This document shows, piece after piece, positions 22,541-29,690 of a stretch of 30,061 nt of DNA. How positions within the stretch are numbered: the first letter of the stretch is position 1; each line of letters starts with the position of its first letter. Source of the stretch: Alphaproteobacteria bacterium UBA6038. GTDB taxonomy: Bacteria; Pseudomonadota; Alphaproteobacteria; Micropepsales; Micropepsaceae. Below the pieces are notes generated by a model, which worked only from the letters and a program-made list of their open reading frames with translations, had not been told where the DNA came from and did no database searches. Made by a program: the position numbers and the translations under genes. The stretch covers positions 41,093 to 71,153 of the forward strand of contig DIZC01000115.1 in assembly GCA_002429315.1 (NCBI GenBank), written 5' to 3'.

Positions 22541-23596
22541 ATTCCGGGAACGAAGGCGCGCTGGCGCAATCGCTTGTGGGCGAACCGCTTGCCTGCATTC
22601 AATCCAGTCCGCGTCTGCGCCGCAGCGTCTCTTATTATGCTGTGCGCGCGACTATCGCGAAAACCCCCGCGGGCGATTGGTGCTGTATCGCGACTGGCGG
22701 GACATTCTGCCCGCCGCGCGAGAGGAGCTTGCGGCCGGGGATGCGGCGATCATGCGTCCTATTGCCCGACGGTATCGAAGCCGGCGATCTGATGCTGGAC
22801 GCGCCGGCGCTGCACGTCTTCTACGATCTGGACACGCCGGTGATGCTCGGTCGGGTGATGCGGGGCGAGGAGCTGTCCTATATCGGTCGCAGCGGCCTGG
22901 TCGATTTCGACCTTGTGCTCGGCTTCACGGGCGGCACCGCGCTCGATCTCTTGCAGGAGCATCTTGGCGGCGCCCGCGGCGTGGCGTCTCTGTACGGTCA
23001 TGTCGAACCCGAATTGCATCGCTGCGTGGCGCCGAACGAGACCTATCGCAGCGATCTCTCCCATCTCGGAACGCAGCGGCAGACTGTCAGGAGCGTGGAG
23101 GAGTTGTTTGTCCGGCTGGCGCACGCGCCGGGACTTGCGCTTTGTCCTCGCCGGCGCACAATACCCGCAGGATTTCTCCTGGAGCGAGAACATTTATTTG
23201 GTCCGTCATTTGCCGCCCGGCCAACACCCGGCCTTCTTTTCCTCGGCGCGGCTGACGCTGAACGTGACCAGGCAAGACACGGCCGCCACGGGGCGGTGTC
23301 TGTCGGGACGCCTGTTCGAAGCCGCGGCTTGTGGAACTCCGATCGTCACCGAGGCGTGGAAAGGGCTGGAGTCGTTCTTTGAGCCCGACCGCGAGCTTCT
23401 GAGGGCCCAGACAGCCAACGACATTCTGGCCGTGCTTGATCGCGGTCGCACTGAACTCGCAACCATGGCGGCGCGCGCCGGCGAGCGGGTCTTCGGCCAG
23501 CACACATCCGCGCACCGTGCGCACGAACTGATCCGGCTTCTGCGAGAGGCACCTGCCGGGCATGGTGCGCATCATGCAGCGGCGGCGAGGGCCTGA
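22541..23596 (+). pseudogene. Glycosyltransferase (CgeB-like), broken by several indels
   Basis: Pieces of one CgeB-type glycosyltransferase are readable in order but in changing frames. GRLVLYRDWRDILPAAREEL with GDAAI (22650-22751) is in one frame. A few codons reading SYCP (22757-22768) are in a second. LPDGIEAGDLMLDAPALHVF through HVEPELHRCVAPNETYRSDL (22762-23068) is in a third. From about 23129, DLRFVLAGAQYPQDFSW, ARLTLNVTR, SGRLFEAAACGTPIVTE and so on run in the second frame to the stop at 23594. Single-base shifts are thus needed near 22752, 22766 and 23115-23129, and probably one or two more near 23070-23090. The N terminus (expected GNGHATLW-like region at 22550-22640) is only faintly recognisable. 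Sequencing error is possible, but intact neighbours favour real decay. Confidence 0.82.
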
Positions 23597-23599
23597 GCG

Positions 23600-24385
23600 A
23601 TGTGGGGCGTCATACCGGCGGCAGGGAGCGCCAGCCGCATTCAGCCGCTGGCGTTCTCGAAAGAGCTGCTTCCGGTCGGAAGGCGGATCCATCGCGGCAC
23701 CGAGCAGCCGCGCGCGGTCAGCGAATATCTTGTCGAGCGCATGATCCTCGGAGGCGCCAATAAGCTGTGCTTTGTGATCGGGCCGAGAAAATCCGACATT
23801 CTGGAATACTACAGCGCCATATATGCAGACGCGTGCATCGCCTATGTCGTGCAGCCGAAGGCAGCGGGGCTTTGCGACGCGGTGTTCCGAACCGCTCCGC
23901 TGATCGCTTCGCATGAGCAGGTGATCGTCGGGCTGCCGGACACCGTGTGGTTTCCGGAGGACGCTCTCTCCCAGTTGCCCAACGATGCGCTTTCTTTCCT
24001 GCTGTTTCCGGTGGACGAGCCGCAGTTCTTCGATGCCGTCGTGGTGGAACGCAGCGGCCGGGTCAAGGAAATCCAGGTGAAGCAGCCCAATCCTGCATCG
24101 CGCTGGGTCTGGGGCGCATTCAAGATTCCCGGTTACCTTTTGTCGGAGCTTGAGCAGCTTTGGCGTGCGCGCAACCGGCGCGACGAATACATCGGCACGC
24201 TGGTGAATGCCTGGCTGGAACAGGGGGGCGAGGCGATCGGCATCAAAGCTGGGAGCGCCTATGTCGACGTCGGGACCCTGGAGGGCTATCGCGCCGCGAT
24301 GTCGCTGTTGCAGTCTGGCGCGGCAGAACAGTGCGCGTCGGCCAACGGGCATGACGATGTGGCGATGGGAGCAAGCCCGCCGTGA
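23600..24385 (+). CDS. Sugar-phosphate nucleotidyltransferase (RmlA-like)
   Basis: Nucleotidyltransferase of 261 residues that would activate a sugar phosphate with an NTP. The N-terminal nucleotide loop reads PAAGSASRIQPLAFSKELLP (6-25), a variant of GxGTRLxPLTxxxPK. VGLPDTVWFPEDAL carries the metal-binding Asp, VWGAFKIPGYLL the sugar-binding region and YVDVGTLEGYRAAM the second metal Asp. It follows the broken glycosyltransferase by four bases and precedes the methyltransferase fragment. This order is what remains of a glycan cluster. The gene appears intact. Without its partners its product may be unused or shared with another locus. Confidence 0.87.
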   Translation: MWGVIPAAGSASRIQPLAFSKELLPVGRRIHRGTEQPRAVSEYLVERMILGGANKLCFVIGPRKSDILEYYSAIYADACIAYVVQPKAAGLCDAVFRTAPLIASHEQVIVGLPDTVWFPEDALSQLPNDALSFLLFPVDEPQFFDAVVVERSGRVKEIQVKQPNPASRWVWGAFKIPGYLLSELEQLWRARNRRDEYIGTLVNAWLEQGGEAIGIKAGSAYVDVGTLEGYRAAMSLLQSGAAEQCASANGHDDVAMGASPP

Positions 24386-24387
24386 AC

Positions 24388-24498
24388 ATGCGGTCGCCGG
24401 AACAGATCCGCGTTCAGGTCGAGGCGCTTGGCCCTTGGTTCCGCAATCTCGCGATGCCGAAGCAACGGCCGCCGCCATTCGCGGTGCGCGCGCGGTAA
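24388..24498 (+). pseudogene. 5' fragment of a TIGR04290-type methyltransferase
   Basis: An ATG two bases after the nucleotidyltransferase stop starts MRSPEQIRVQVEALGPWFRN. This resembles the opening of the CmoB-like methyltransferases (TIGR04290 type) that sit in CgeB glycosyltransferase clusters. Similarity stops after about 23 residues. The frame then reads a Pro/Arg-rich tail and ends at 24496-24498. The remaining 200 or so residues of such an enzyme are absent. Identification rests on a short match. Confidence 0.5.
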
Positions 24499-24499
24499 T

Positions 24500-24617
24500 T
24501 CACCTGGCGTGCAGCCAGCTGAGAGAGATTGTCGAAAATCAGACCTGTCGTCGCCGCGTTCGGCGAGCGTTTTTGCGATATTGGTGCCGAGAAACCTGCC
24601 TCGCCGGTAATGACAAT
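24500..24617 (-). pseudogene. 5' fragment of a second NAD-dependent epimerase, frameshifted
   Basis: On the minus strand, just after the intact epimerase, the sequence reads IVITGEAGF, then (one base out of frame) LGTNIAKTLAERGDD, then (frame restored) LIFDNLSQ. Joined, this is the Rossmann start of an NAD-dependent epimerase (ITGGAGFLG and FDNLS in relatives). The presumed start codon is now ATT at 24617, with GGGAGGGG just upstream. The sequence loses similarity near 24510 and nothing of the catalytic part remains. Confidence 0.6.
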
Positions 24618-24652
24618 GTGCCCCTCCCGCTGGATCGGTGTCGCAGCCTGCG

Positions 24653-25765
24653 TCACGCCACCAATCCTCTGCGGGAGAGTTCCTCGGTGGCCTGCTCGAC
24701 GTTGTCGGTCGCGACCTGCTCGATCAGCCACTCCACCAGCTCCGCGATGCCGTCCTCGAATGTCACCTGCGGCTCGAAGCCGAGCAGCATGCGGGCGAGT
24801 GCGATGTCCGCAAAGCAATGGCGGATGTCGCCGGCGCGGTACTTGCCGATGATCTGCGGCGAGACGTCGTTGCGGCCCATGGCGCGCGCCAGCGTGTGCG
24901 CCACGTCCTGCACCGTGCGGCTCTCGCCGGAGCCGACATTGATGGCATGCCCTGCGGCAGCGGGGCTTTCGAGCGCCAACCGGCAGGCGCGCGCGACGTC
25001 CGTCACATGGACGAAATCGCGGCGCTGCAGGCCGTCTTCGAAGATAATCGGCGGGCGGCCGTTCAACAGCCGTGCGCCGAAGATCGCAAGCACGCCGGTA
25101 TAAGGATTCGAGAGCGCCTGATCGCGCCCGTACACATTGAAGAAGCGCATGGCGGTGACGTCGCGGCCGTAGGCGTTGCCCCAGATCAGGCACATTCGCT
25201 CCTGAGCGTACTTGTTGAGCGCGTATACCGAACTGACCGAGGGCGATTTGCTCTCCGGCGTCGGCACTGGCTCCAGGCGCTCGCCCTCCGAACTCCGCGG
25301 TTCCCAATCTCCGGCCTTCAGCTGATTCAGGGATCGTTGCGGCGGCTCGACCAATTGGGAACCAATCTTCGCCAAGCCTTCGCCGTAGATACTCATGGAA
25401 GAGGCGACGAGCAGCTTGCGCACGCCGGCGTCAACCAGTTGTTCCAGAAGAATGGCCGTGCCGAGTTCGTTCTCCTCTGTGTAACGCGCGATTTGGTACA
25501 TGCTTTGGCCGACGCCGACCTTGGCGGCCAGGTGGCACACCATGTCGATGCCTTCGAGCGCTCGGCGCACGCAATCGCGGTCGCAGATGTCCCCCACCAT
25601 GAGTTCGGCGTTCGGATCGAGATAGCCGGGCCGGGTGGCGAAGCCGTGGACCTGCGCGTCCATCGCGTCCAGCACGCGCACCGCGTACCCTGTTGCCAGC
25701 AGTTCCCGGGTTAGGTGCGAGCCGATAAATCCGGCCCCGCCGGTAACGAGAATTTTCGCCTTCAC
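24653..25765 (-). CDS. NAD-dependent sugar epimerase/dehydratase (extended SDR)
   Basis: Nucleotide-sugar epimerase or dehydratase of 370 residues. The Rossmann motif is TGGAGFIG (8-15), followed by DICDRD and HLAAKVGVGQSMY. The active site has S122-S123 (ASSMSIYGEG) and Y181/K185 (YALNKY). MRFFNVYGRDQ and RRDFVHVTDVARA are typical of UDP-glucose 4-epimerase relatives. A loop at about 140-178 is longer than usual and Pro/Glu/Ser-rich. It is read opposite to the nucleotidyltransferase. The second epimerase fragment lies immediately after its stop codon, so it once headed an epimerase pair in the glycan locus. It appears intact. Confidence 0.87.
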   Translation of the reverse strand: MKAKILVTGGAGFIGSHLTRELLATGYAVRVLDAMDAQVHGFATRPGYLDPNAELMVGDICDRDCVRRALEGIDMVCHLAAKVGVGQSMYQIARYTEENELGTAILLEQLVDAGVRKLLVASSMSIYGEGLAKIGSQLVEPPQRSLNQLKAGDWEPRSSEGERLEPVPTPESKSPSVSSVYALNKYAQERMCLIWGNAYGRDVTAMRFFNVYGRDQALSNPYTGVLAIFGARLLNGRPPIIFEDGLQRRDFVHVTDVARACRLALESPAAAGHAINVGSGESRTVQDVAHTLARAMGRNDVSPQIIGKYRAGDIRHCFADIALARMLLGFEPQVTFEDGIAELVEWLIEQVATDNVEQATEELSRRGLVA

Positions 25766-25961
25766 AACGCTCCTCCGCGCGGAGAAAACGTGGCGTTGAA
25801 ACCTTCGTTTCGGCGTTTTCCGGTCGTTTGTTTAGTACCGCAGAGGGAGCGATTTATCCAATGAACCATGAGAGCGCTTCGACCCCGGCTGACGCGGGGA
25901 TCGACACTGCGCGACATCTCGGCGTCTCGCAAGGACCGTTCTGCGCACCCTCGGGAGTGCG

Positions 25962-25979
25962 CGGCCCGCTTACGGGCCG
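25962..25979 (-). terminator. GC hairpin over the cupredoxin stop codon
   Basis: CGGCCC (25962-25967) and GGGCCG (25974-25979) form a six-base stem around the stop codon of the cupredoxin gene. No T-run follows, so it is at best a weak or Rho-assisted end. The 204 bp between here and the epimerase start hold no convincing gene. Confidence 0.3.
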
Positions 25980-26305
25980 ACGGTGATGGTCATCGTCATC
26001 ATGGGATGGATTCTGCACCGCACGTGATAGACGCCGGGCTTGGGAAACGGCACCACGATCTGCTGATTGTAGGTGTCCATGCCCTTGTCCTCGGAGGTGC
26101 CGTCCGGGTTCACGATGGTGACGTTGTGGGCGATGCGGTCGCTGTCCTTGAAGCGCACCGAATCGCCGGCCTTGATCGTCAGCGCCTTGGGCATGAATTG
26201 CAGGTCCTTCTGATCGACCGGCACTTCTGCGGCGTTGGCGCTGAACGCGGAGCCGCAGGCGATGAGCGCAACGACGACCGCGCCGCGCGATTTGGGGGTG
26301 GACAT
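25970..26305 (-). CDS. Periplasmic cupredoxin (plastocyanin-like)
   Basis: Small type-1 copper protein of 111 residues. A Sec signal peptide (about 1-26, ending SANAAE) is followed by one cupredoxin fold. The copper ligands are visible: H60 (IAHNVTI), then C97, H100 and M103 in VRCRIHPMMT. The gene is 24 bp after the heme-barrel gene and preceded by GAGGAGGAG. It would carry single electrons in the periplasm, plausibly with the cytochrome c two genes upstream. The donor and acceptor are not known. Confidence 0.9.
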   Translation of the reverse strand: MSTPKSRGAVVVALIACGSAFSANAAEVPVDQKDLQFMPKALTIKAGDSVRFKDSDRIAHNVTIVNPDGTSEDKGMDTYNQQIVVPFPKPGVYHVRCRIHPMMTMTITVGP

Positions 26306-26329
26306 CTCACACTCCTCCTCTCGAATGGA

Positions 26330-27658
26330 TCACAGTGCAACCCACAGGAACAGCCTCAGCGTGTTGTTGTCGGACGCGCTGTGGCCGAGCCCATCGTAGT
26401 TGGAAGTTGCACCGTCGAATTTCGTGTAGATGAAGTACTGCAGGCCGACGCGAACGTTGAATCGGCCGCCGAGCGGCGCATCCGCCCCGCCGAAGGCGGT
26501 GTAGTCCGCCTGCAGGATGAAGCCGGAGCTGTCGGGCGTGAAGGTGCGGTTGTCGCCATAGAGCAGGGGATCGCGCGAGCCCCAGGTGTCGAATGCGGCT
26601 ACCGTCGCGCCCAAGGTCGATTGCCAGGAGTAGGCGAGGTCGATGCGCGCGTCGTTCAGGCGATTGCTCGCAAACGCCGCTCCGCCCAGGATTTCGCTCG
26701 CGTGCAGATACTGCTGCTCGTGCGTGTAGCGCGCGTTGACGGTGTACACGTTGCTGCTGTCGCCCATGAACTGGTAGGAGGCATCCACGCCGATGTCGCT
26801 GTAACGATCGGCGGTGCGGGCGCTCTCATCGGCGCCGGGATAGATGTTCGAAAACAGGCCGTAGGCGCCGATCTCGAAATTCTGGTCGCCGTAATCCTTC
26901 TGATAGGCGACGCGGATGTAGGGTGTCGCCCCTTTCAGCGTGCCGCTGTCGGCGGGATCGACGCCCATCGATTTCAGGAACCCGCTGCCGGGCGTCCAGT
27001 AGAGACCGACCTCAGTGTAGATCGACGAATTCCAGTACGCATAGGCGCTCACGCCGAGCACGGCTTGCGCCAGCGCGCCATCGATCACTGTGCCGGTAGC
27101 GGGCGCAGGCGCCAGATCGGACCCAGTGTACGGATAGCCCCATGCGGCCAGCGTGTTCCACACATCCTGCACGCCCGGCGAATTGTTCAGGCTCACGCCC
27201 AGCAGCACGTCCGAATCCCACAGGTTCTCGTGCGTCGCGGCGCGAAGGTCGAGATTGTCCCAGGAATAGGCGCGGCCAACGCCATCATAGGTTGCCTGAA
27301 AGAAGCCACCGAAATGATCGCCGACTCCACCCGCCAGGAACAGACTCACCTGATCGAGAGTGGCGTTGTCGTTGGTTGAATAATGCGGCGCGGGCGGTTC
27401 GTCCTGATCGGTCTGCGTGTGCACAAACGAAGCCACCGCCATGGCGGAGACCGGCAGGGTGAAGGTGTCGCCCGCCCGCATGGTGTAGCCTTCCAGCTTG
27501 AACTGACGGCCGAATGGCGTGAGCTGCGGCCCGAAGCCGCCGACGTGGCAGGCGCTGCAGGGCTGCTGCGTTTGCTCGGCAAAGGCGGGCACGGCTTCAG
27601 CCCGGCCGGCGAACAGGGCGGCCCCGACCAGCAGCCCCGCGAATTTCCAGATGCGCAC
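26330..27658 (-). CDS. Outer-membrane beta-barrel protein with N-terminal CXXCH heme motif
   Basis: A 442-residue exported protein. The signal peptide (about 1-22, ending GRAEA) precedes FAEQTQQPCSACHVGGFG, whose C34, C37 and H38 form a c-type heme site, and LTPFGRQFKLEGYTM. The rest alternates aromatic and polar residues as in porin strands (GGFFQATYDG, YIRVAYQKDYGDQNFEIGAYG, SGFILQADYTAFGG, FNVRVGLQYFIYTKF) and ends in LRLFLWVAL, a barrel-type C terminus. The start is GTG at 27658 with GAGGAGGGG at a good distance; the open frame upstream has no ribosome site. Heme-bearing barrels of this kind are of unsettled function; electron transfer at the outer membrane is a reasonable guess. An FNR-type box lies upstream, and the cupredoxin is the next gene. 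Confidence 0.82.
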   Translation of the reverse strand: MRIWKFAGLLVGAALFAGRAEAVPAFAEQTQQPCSACHVGGFGPQLTPFGRQFKLEGYTMRAGDTFTLPVSAMAVASFVHTQTDQDEPPAPHYSTNDNATLDQVSLFLAGGVGDHFGGFFQATYDGVGRAYSWDNLDLRAATHENLWDSDVLLGVSLNNSPGVQDVWNTLAAWGYPYTGSDLAPAPATGTVIDGALAQAVLGVSAYAYWNSSIYTEVGLYWTPGSGFLKSMGVDPADSGTLKGATPYIRVAYQKDYGDQNFEIGAYGLFSNIYPGADESARTADRYSDIGVDASYQFMGDSSNVYTVNARYTHEQQYLHASEILGGAAFASNRLNDARIDLAYSWQSTLGATVAAFDTWGSRDPLLYGDNRTFTPDSSGFILQADYTAFGGADAPLGGRFNVRVGLQYFIYTKFDGATSNYDGLGHSASDNNTLRLFLWVAL

Positions 27659-27708
27659 GTGAACCCCTCCTCGATGCCGCCGGCGCAAAGCTGCGTAGCG
27701 GACGTCAG

Positions 27709-27750
27709 TTTGTAGCCGGGGCGGCACGGGACTTATTTGATCGGTGTCAA
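27709..27750 (-). promoter_or_regulatory. FNR/FixK-type box and -10 element for the heme-barrel gene
   Basis: TTGAT-CGGT-GTCAA at 27737-27750 differs in one base from the palindrome TTGAT-N4-ATCAA bound by FNR, FixK and DNR regulators. On the minus strand TACAAA (27714-27709) lies 32 bases from the box centre. That is exactly the class II spacing (box at -41.5), placing the start of transcription near 27702, about 44 bp before the GTG. Low-oxygen or nitric-oxide control of the barrel and cupredoxin genes is inferred. Confidence 0.65.
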
Positions 27751-27798
27751 AGATGGGGCGTTTTTACGTCACGGCCCCTGCCGGGTCCCTGTCCACGG

Positions 27799-28170
27799 CT
27801 ATTTCAAAGTATCCAGATAGGCGACCACATCATCCACGTCGCGAGGATTGCTGATGCCGGCGAACGTCATCCTGGTCCCCTGCACCACCTGCCCCGGATG
27901 GGCGAGATAGACCTTCAGTTTGTCATCCGTCCACACGATGCCGGAACCTTTCATGGCGGCTGAATAGTTGAAGCCCGGCGCGGTGCCGGCCTTTCGCCCG
28001 ACCACGCCGAACAGATTGGGCCCGATCTTGGCCGGCGCGCCCTTGCTGTTGGAATGGCAGATGAGGCAGCGGTTGAACACCGTGGCGCCGTTCTTGGCAT
28101 CCGCGGCCCTCGCGCTCGCGCTGACCGCAACCGCGAGAACGCAGCAGGCGCCGGTGACTAGATGTTTCAT
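27799..28170 (-). CDS. Class I c-type cytochrome
   Basis: Soluble periplasmic cytochrome c of 123 residues. A signal peptide (about 1-22, ARAAD) precedes CLICH at 35-39. It has GPNLFGVVGRKAG, FNYSAAMKGSGIVWTDDKL, the axial Met in GTRMTFAG (M101) and a C-terminal helix DVDDVVAYLDTLK. This is the cytochrome c2/mitochondrial-like class. It transfers electrons between membrane complexes and terminal oxidases or reductases. It stands upstream of the heme-barrel and cupredoxin genes on the same strand, with the FNR-type promoter between. It is divergent from the methyltransferase gene at 28342; I see no second FNR box in that 171-bp gap. Confidence 0.93.
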   Translation of the reverse strand: MKHLVTGACCVLAVAVSASARAADAKNGATVFNRCLICHSNSKGAPAKIGPNLFGVVGRKAGTAPGFNYSAAMKGSGIVWTDDKLKVYLAHPGQVVQGTRMTFAGISNPRDVDDVVAYLDTLK

Positions 28171-28341
28171 GCGGAGCTCCCGGCTTCGACTCAAGCAGTC
28201 TATCCGGGCGCAGGCCGGTTGGCGAGAGCGGCGCCGCCGCCGATCCCGCTTGCGCCGTTTGCGCCGCAGCCTGACACTGCGTCGGGACGCTCGCGACGCC
28301 GATATTCCGCAGTGAAAGTTCGCGCTCGTGCATGGAAATAG

Positions 28342-29004
28342 ATGATCCCGCCCGCCGTCAAAGCGCGCTTGTACGACCTCGGAGCAGCCTCCCCGCTCAT
28401 TGTCTGGTATGCCATGGCGGTTGCCGGGCTGGTGCCGCGCATCGGGTCCGAGTTGGCGCAGCCGATGTCGCTCCGCCTCTTTCTCCAGGTGACGGCGGAA
28501 ATCGTGACTGTCGTGTTTCTCGGCGTTCAGATGCTGCTGTTCTTCATTCGGCGGCTGCCGCTAGCGAAGGAGGAGGGCTGGCTGCCTAGGCTGTGCGCCA
28601 TCGTCGGCGCGAATTTGCCGCTCGCGCTTCTTGCCCTGCCGAGGGTGCAGCACGGCCTGGCGTTGACGGCGGTGGGCTACGTCCTGGTGATCGCCGGAAC
28701 GGCCGGCGCGGTGATCATCGCGCTATGGCTGGGGCGCGGCTTCAGCATCCTGCCGCAGGCCCGCCGTCTCGTGACCGACGGCCCCTACCGGCGAATCCGC
28801 CACCCGCTTTACCTGGCCGAGCAACTGGTGACGTTCGGCTCCATGTGGCAGTTCCAGCAGCCGTGGTCGGCGCTGATTGCCCTGGCGAGCTTTGCCGCCC
28901 AGTTTCCGCGCATGCATTTCGAGGAGCACATTCTGGCGCGGACATTTCCCGAATACCGGGCGTACTGCGCCCGCACCTGGCGCCTTGTCCCCGGTTTGTA
29001 TTGA
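28342..29004 (+). CDS. Isoprenylcysteine carboxyl methyltransferase (ICMT/PEMT)-like membrane protein
   Basis: Membrane methyltransferase-like protein of 220 residues with about five hydrophobic segments. The SAM-binding signature reads LVTDGPYRRIRHPLYLAEQL (about 143-162), and the C terminus reads FEEHILARTFPEYRAYCART then W, the conserved EE...Y pattern. Bacterial members methylate small lipids, isoprenoids or unknown substrates. The start ATG at 28342 gives MIPPAVKARLYD; no strong ribosome site is visible. It is divergent from the cytochrome c gene and followed by gene debris. Confidence 0.83.
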   Translation: MIPPAVKARLYDLGAASPLIVWYAMAVAGLVPRIGSELAQPMSLRLFLQVTAEIVTVVFLGVQMLLFFIRRLPLAKEEGWLPRLCAIVGANLPLALLALPRVQHGLALTAVGYVLVIAGTAGAVIIALWLGRGFSILPQARRLVTDGPYRRIRHPLYLAEQLVTFGSMWQFQQPWSALIALASFAAQFPRMHFEEHILARTFPEYRAYCARTWRLVPGLY

Positions 29005-29241
29005 GGCGCTCGGGCAGCAAGCTATGCGGCATGGCTGGGGTTCTTGAATACAGTTCGAACCGAGCGCTTCAAGGATATCGTCGATTTGAGGACCGTTCTT
29101 ACGGATTTGCCTCAAGCAGCGTAACCACTTCGGGTCGCGCTTTGGCCCGGATCAAAACCAGCCGTTCGCCGTATGCCGGCCTTGGCCAATACCGCCCCGA
29201 TGCGCGAGATGACGTGGTGGCGGTCCTTAGCCGGCAGCTAA
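29005..29241. other. Spacer with possible gene debris
   Basis: I see no complete gene here. On the minus strand two short stretches look coding-like but are interrupted by stops: YGERLVLIRAKARPEVVTLL before a stop near 29121, and GPQIDDILEALG in another frame just after. They may be remains of a decayed gene. No RNA gene, terminator or repeat is evident. Confidence 0.35.
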
Positions 29242-29502
29242 ATAGCTACAAGCCGAAGAGGCAGCAGGCCAAACCGCATTTGGGTTTCGCGAACGGGCAC
29301 GAGGAGCAACTTCTTCCGTGCGCTCGCAGCCGTGCATCCGAAAGGTGTCGCAATCACCGAAGCGGGCTGGCGCTTCTATGCCGACGAGCACGTGAAGCTC
29401 GGCACGTTCCGTTGCGCGGTCAACGGTCCTGCTGTCTACCGGCTTGCGCGGGAAGGCGTCCGACGTGCCGTCGCGGAGCGGCTTCTGCGAGAGCCGGGTT
29501 AG
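29242..29502 (+). pseudogene. Unrecognised ORF remnant without start codon
   Basis: After a stop codon at 29239-29241, one plus-strand frame stays open to TAG at 29500-29502. It reads like real protein: NFFRALAAVHPKGVAITEAG, WRFYADEHVKLGTFR, AVYRLAREGVRRAVAERLLR. The only in-frame start-like codon is a GTG at 29331. I do not know the family. The absent start and the broken gene that follows suggest a truncated remnant rather than a working gene. Confidence 0.4.
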
Positions 29503-29506
29503 GGAC

Positions 29507-29690
29507 ATGTGCGGTCGCGCGAAACTCCCGAACGACCATTCGGAAATCAAAATCCAACTGCGCTTCGATGACCGCTTCCCGGCGCCGAATCTGAAGCAGT
29601 CCTTGGAACGTCGCGCCTACCGATCCGATGCTGACAGCGGTGCGCGATCCGGAAACCGGCACGCGGCGGCGGGCGTTTCTTAACAAGTAA
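29507..29690 (+). pseudogene. 5' fragment of an SRAP (YedK/HMCES) peptidase, frameshifted
   Basis: The frame starts MCGRAKLPNDHSEIKIQLRF and continues to NLKQS, with the catalytic Cys2 of SRAP proteins, which crosslink to abasic sites in single-stranded DNA. An extra T at 29603-29604 shifts the frame. Reading on in the next frame gives WNVAPTDPMLTAVRDPETG, exactly as in relatives. Similarity ends near 29672 and the frame stops at 29690, so about 160 of some 220 residues are missing. The break coincides with the end of the oppositely oriented GLUG gene. Confidence 0.8.

Noticed and set aside
25861..25986. 41-codon plus-strand ORF between the epimerase and cupredoxin genes
   Set aside because: The ribosome site is poorly placed, the translation has no recognisable features, and its end overlaps the cupredoxin coding sequence on the other strand.
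27751..27798. Possible terminator after the cytochrome c gene
   Set aside because: There is an A/T run, but the GC-rich part before it contains direct rather than inverted repeats, so no credible stem forms.
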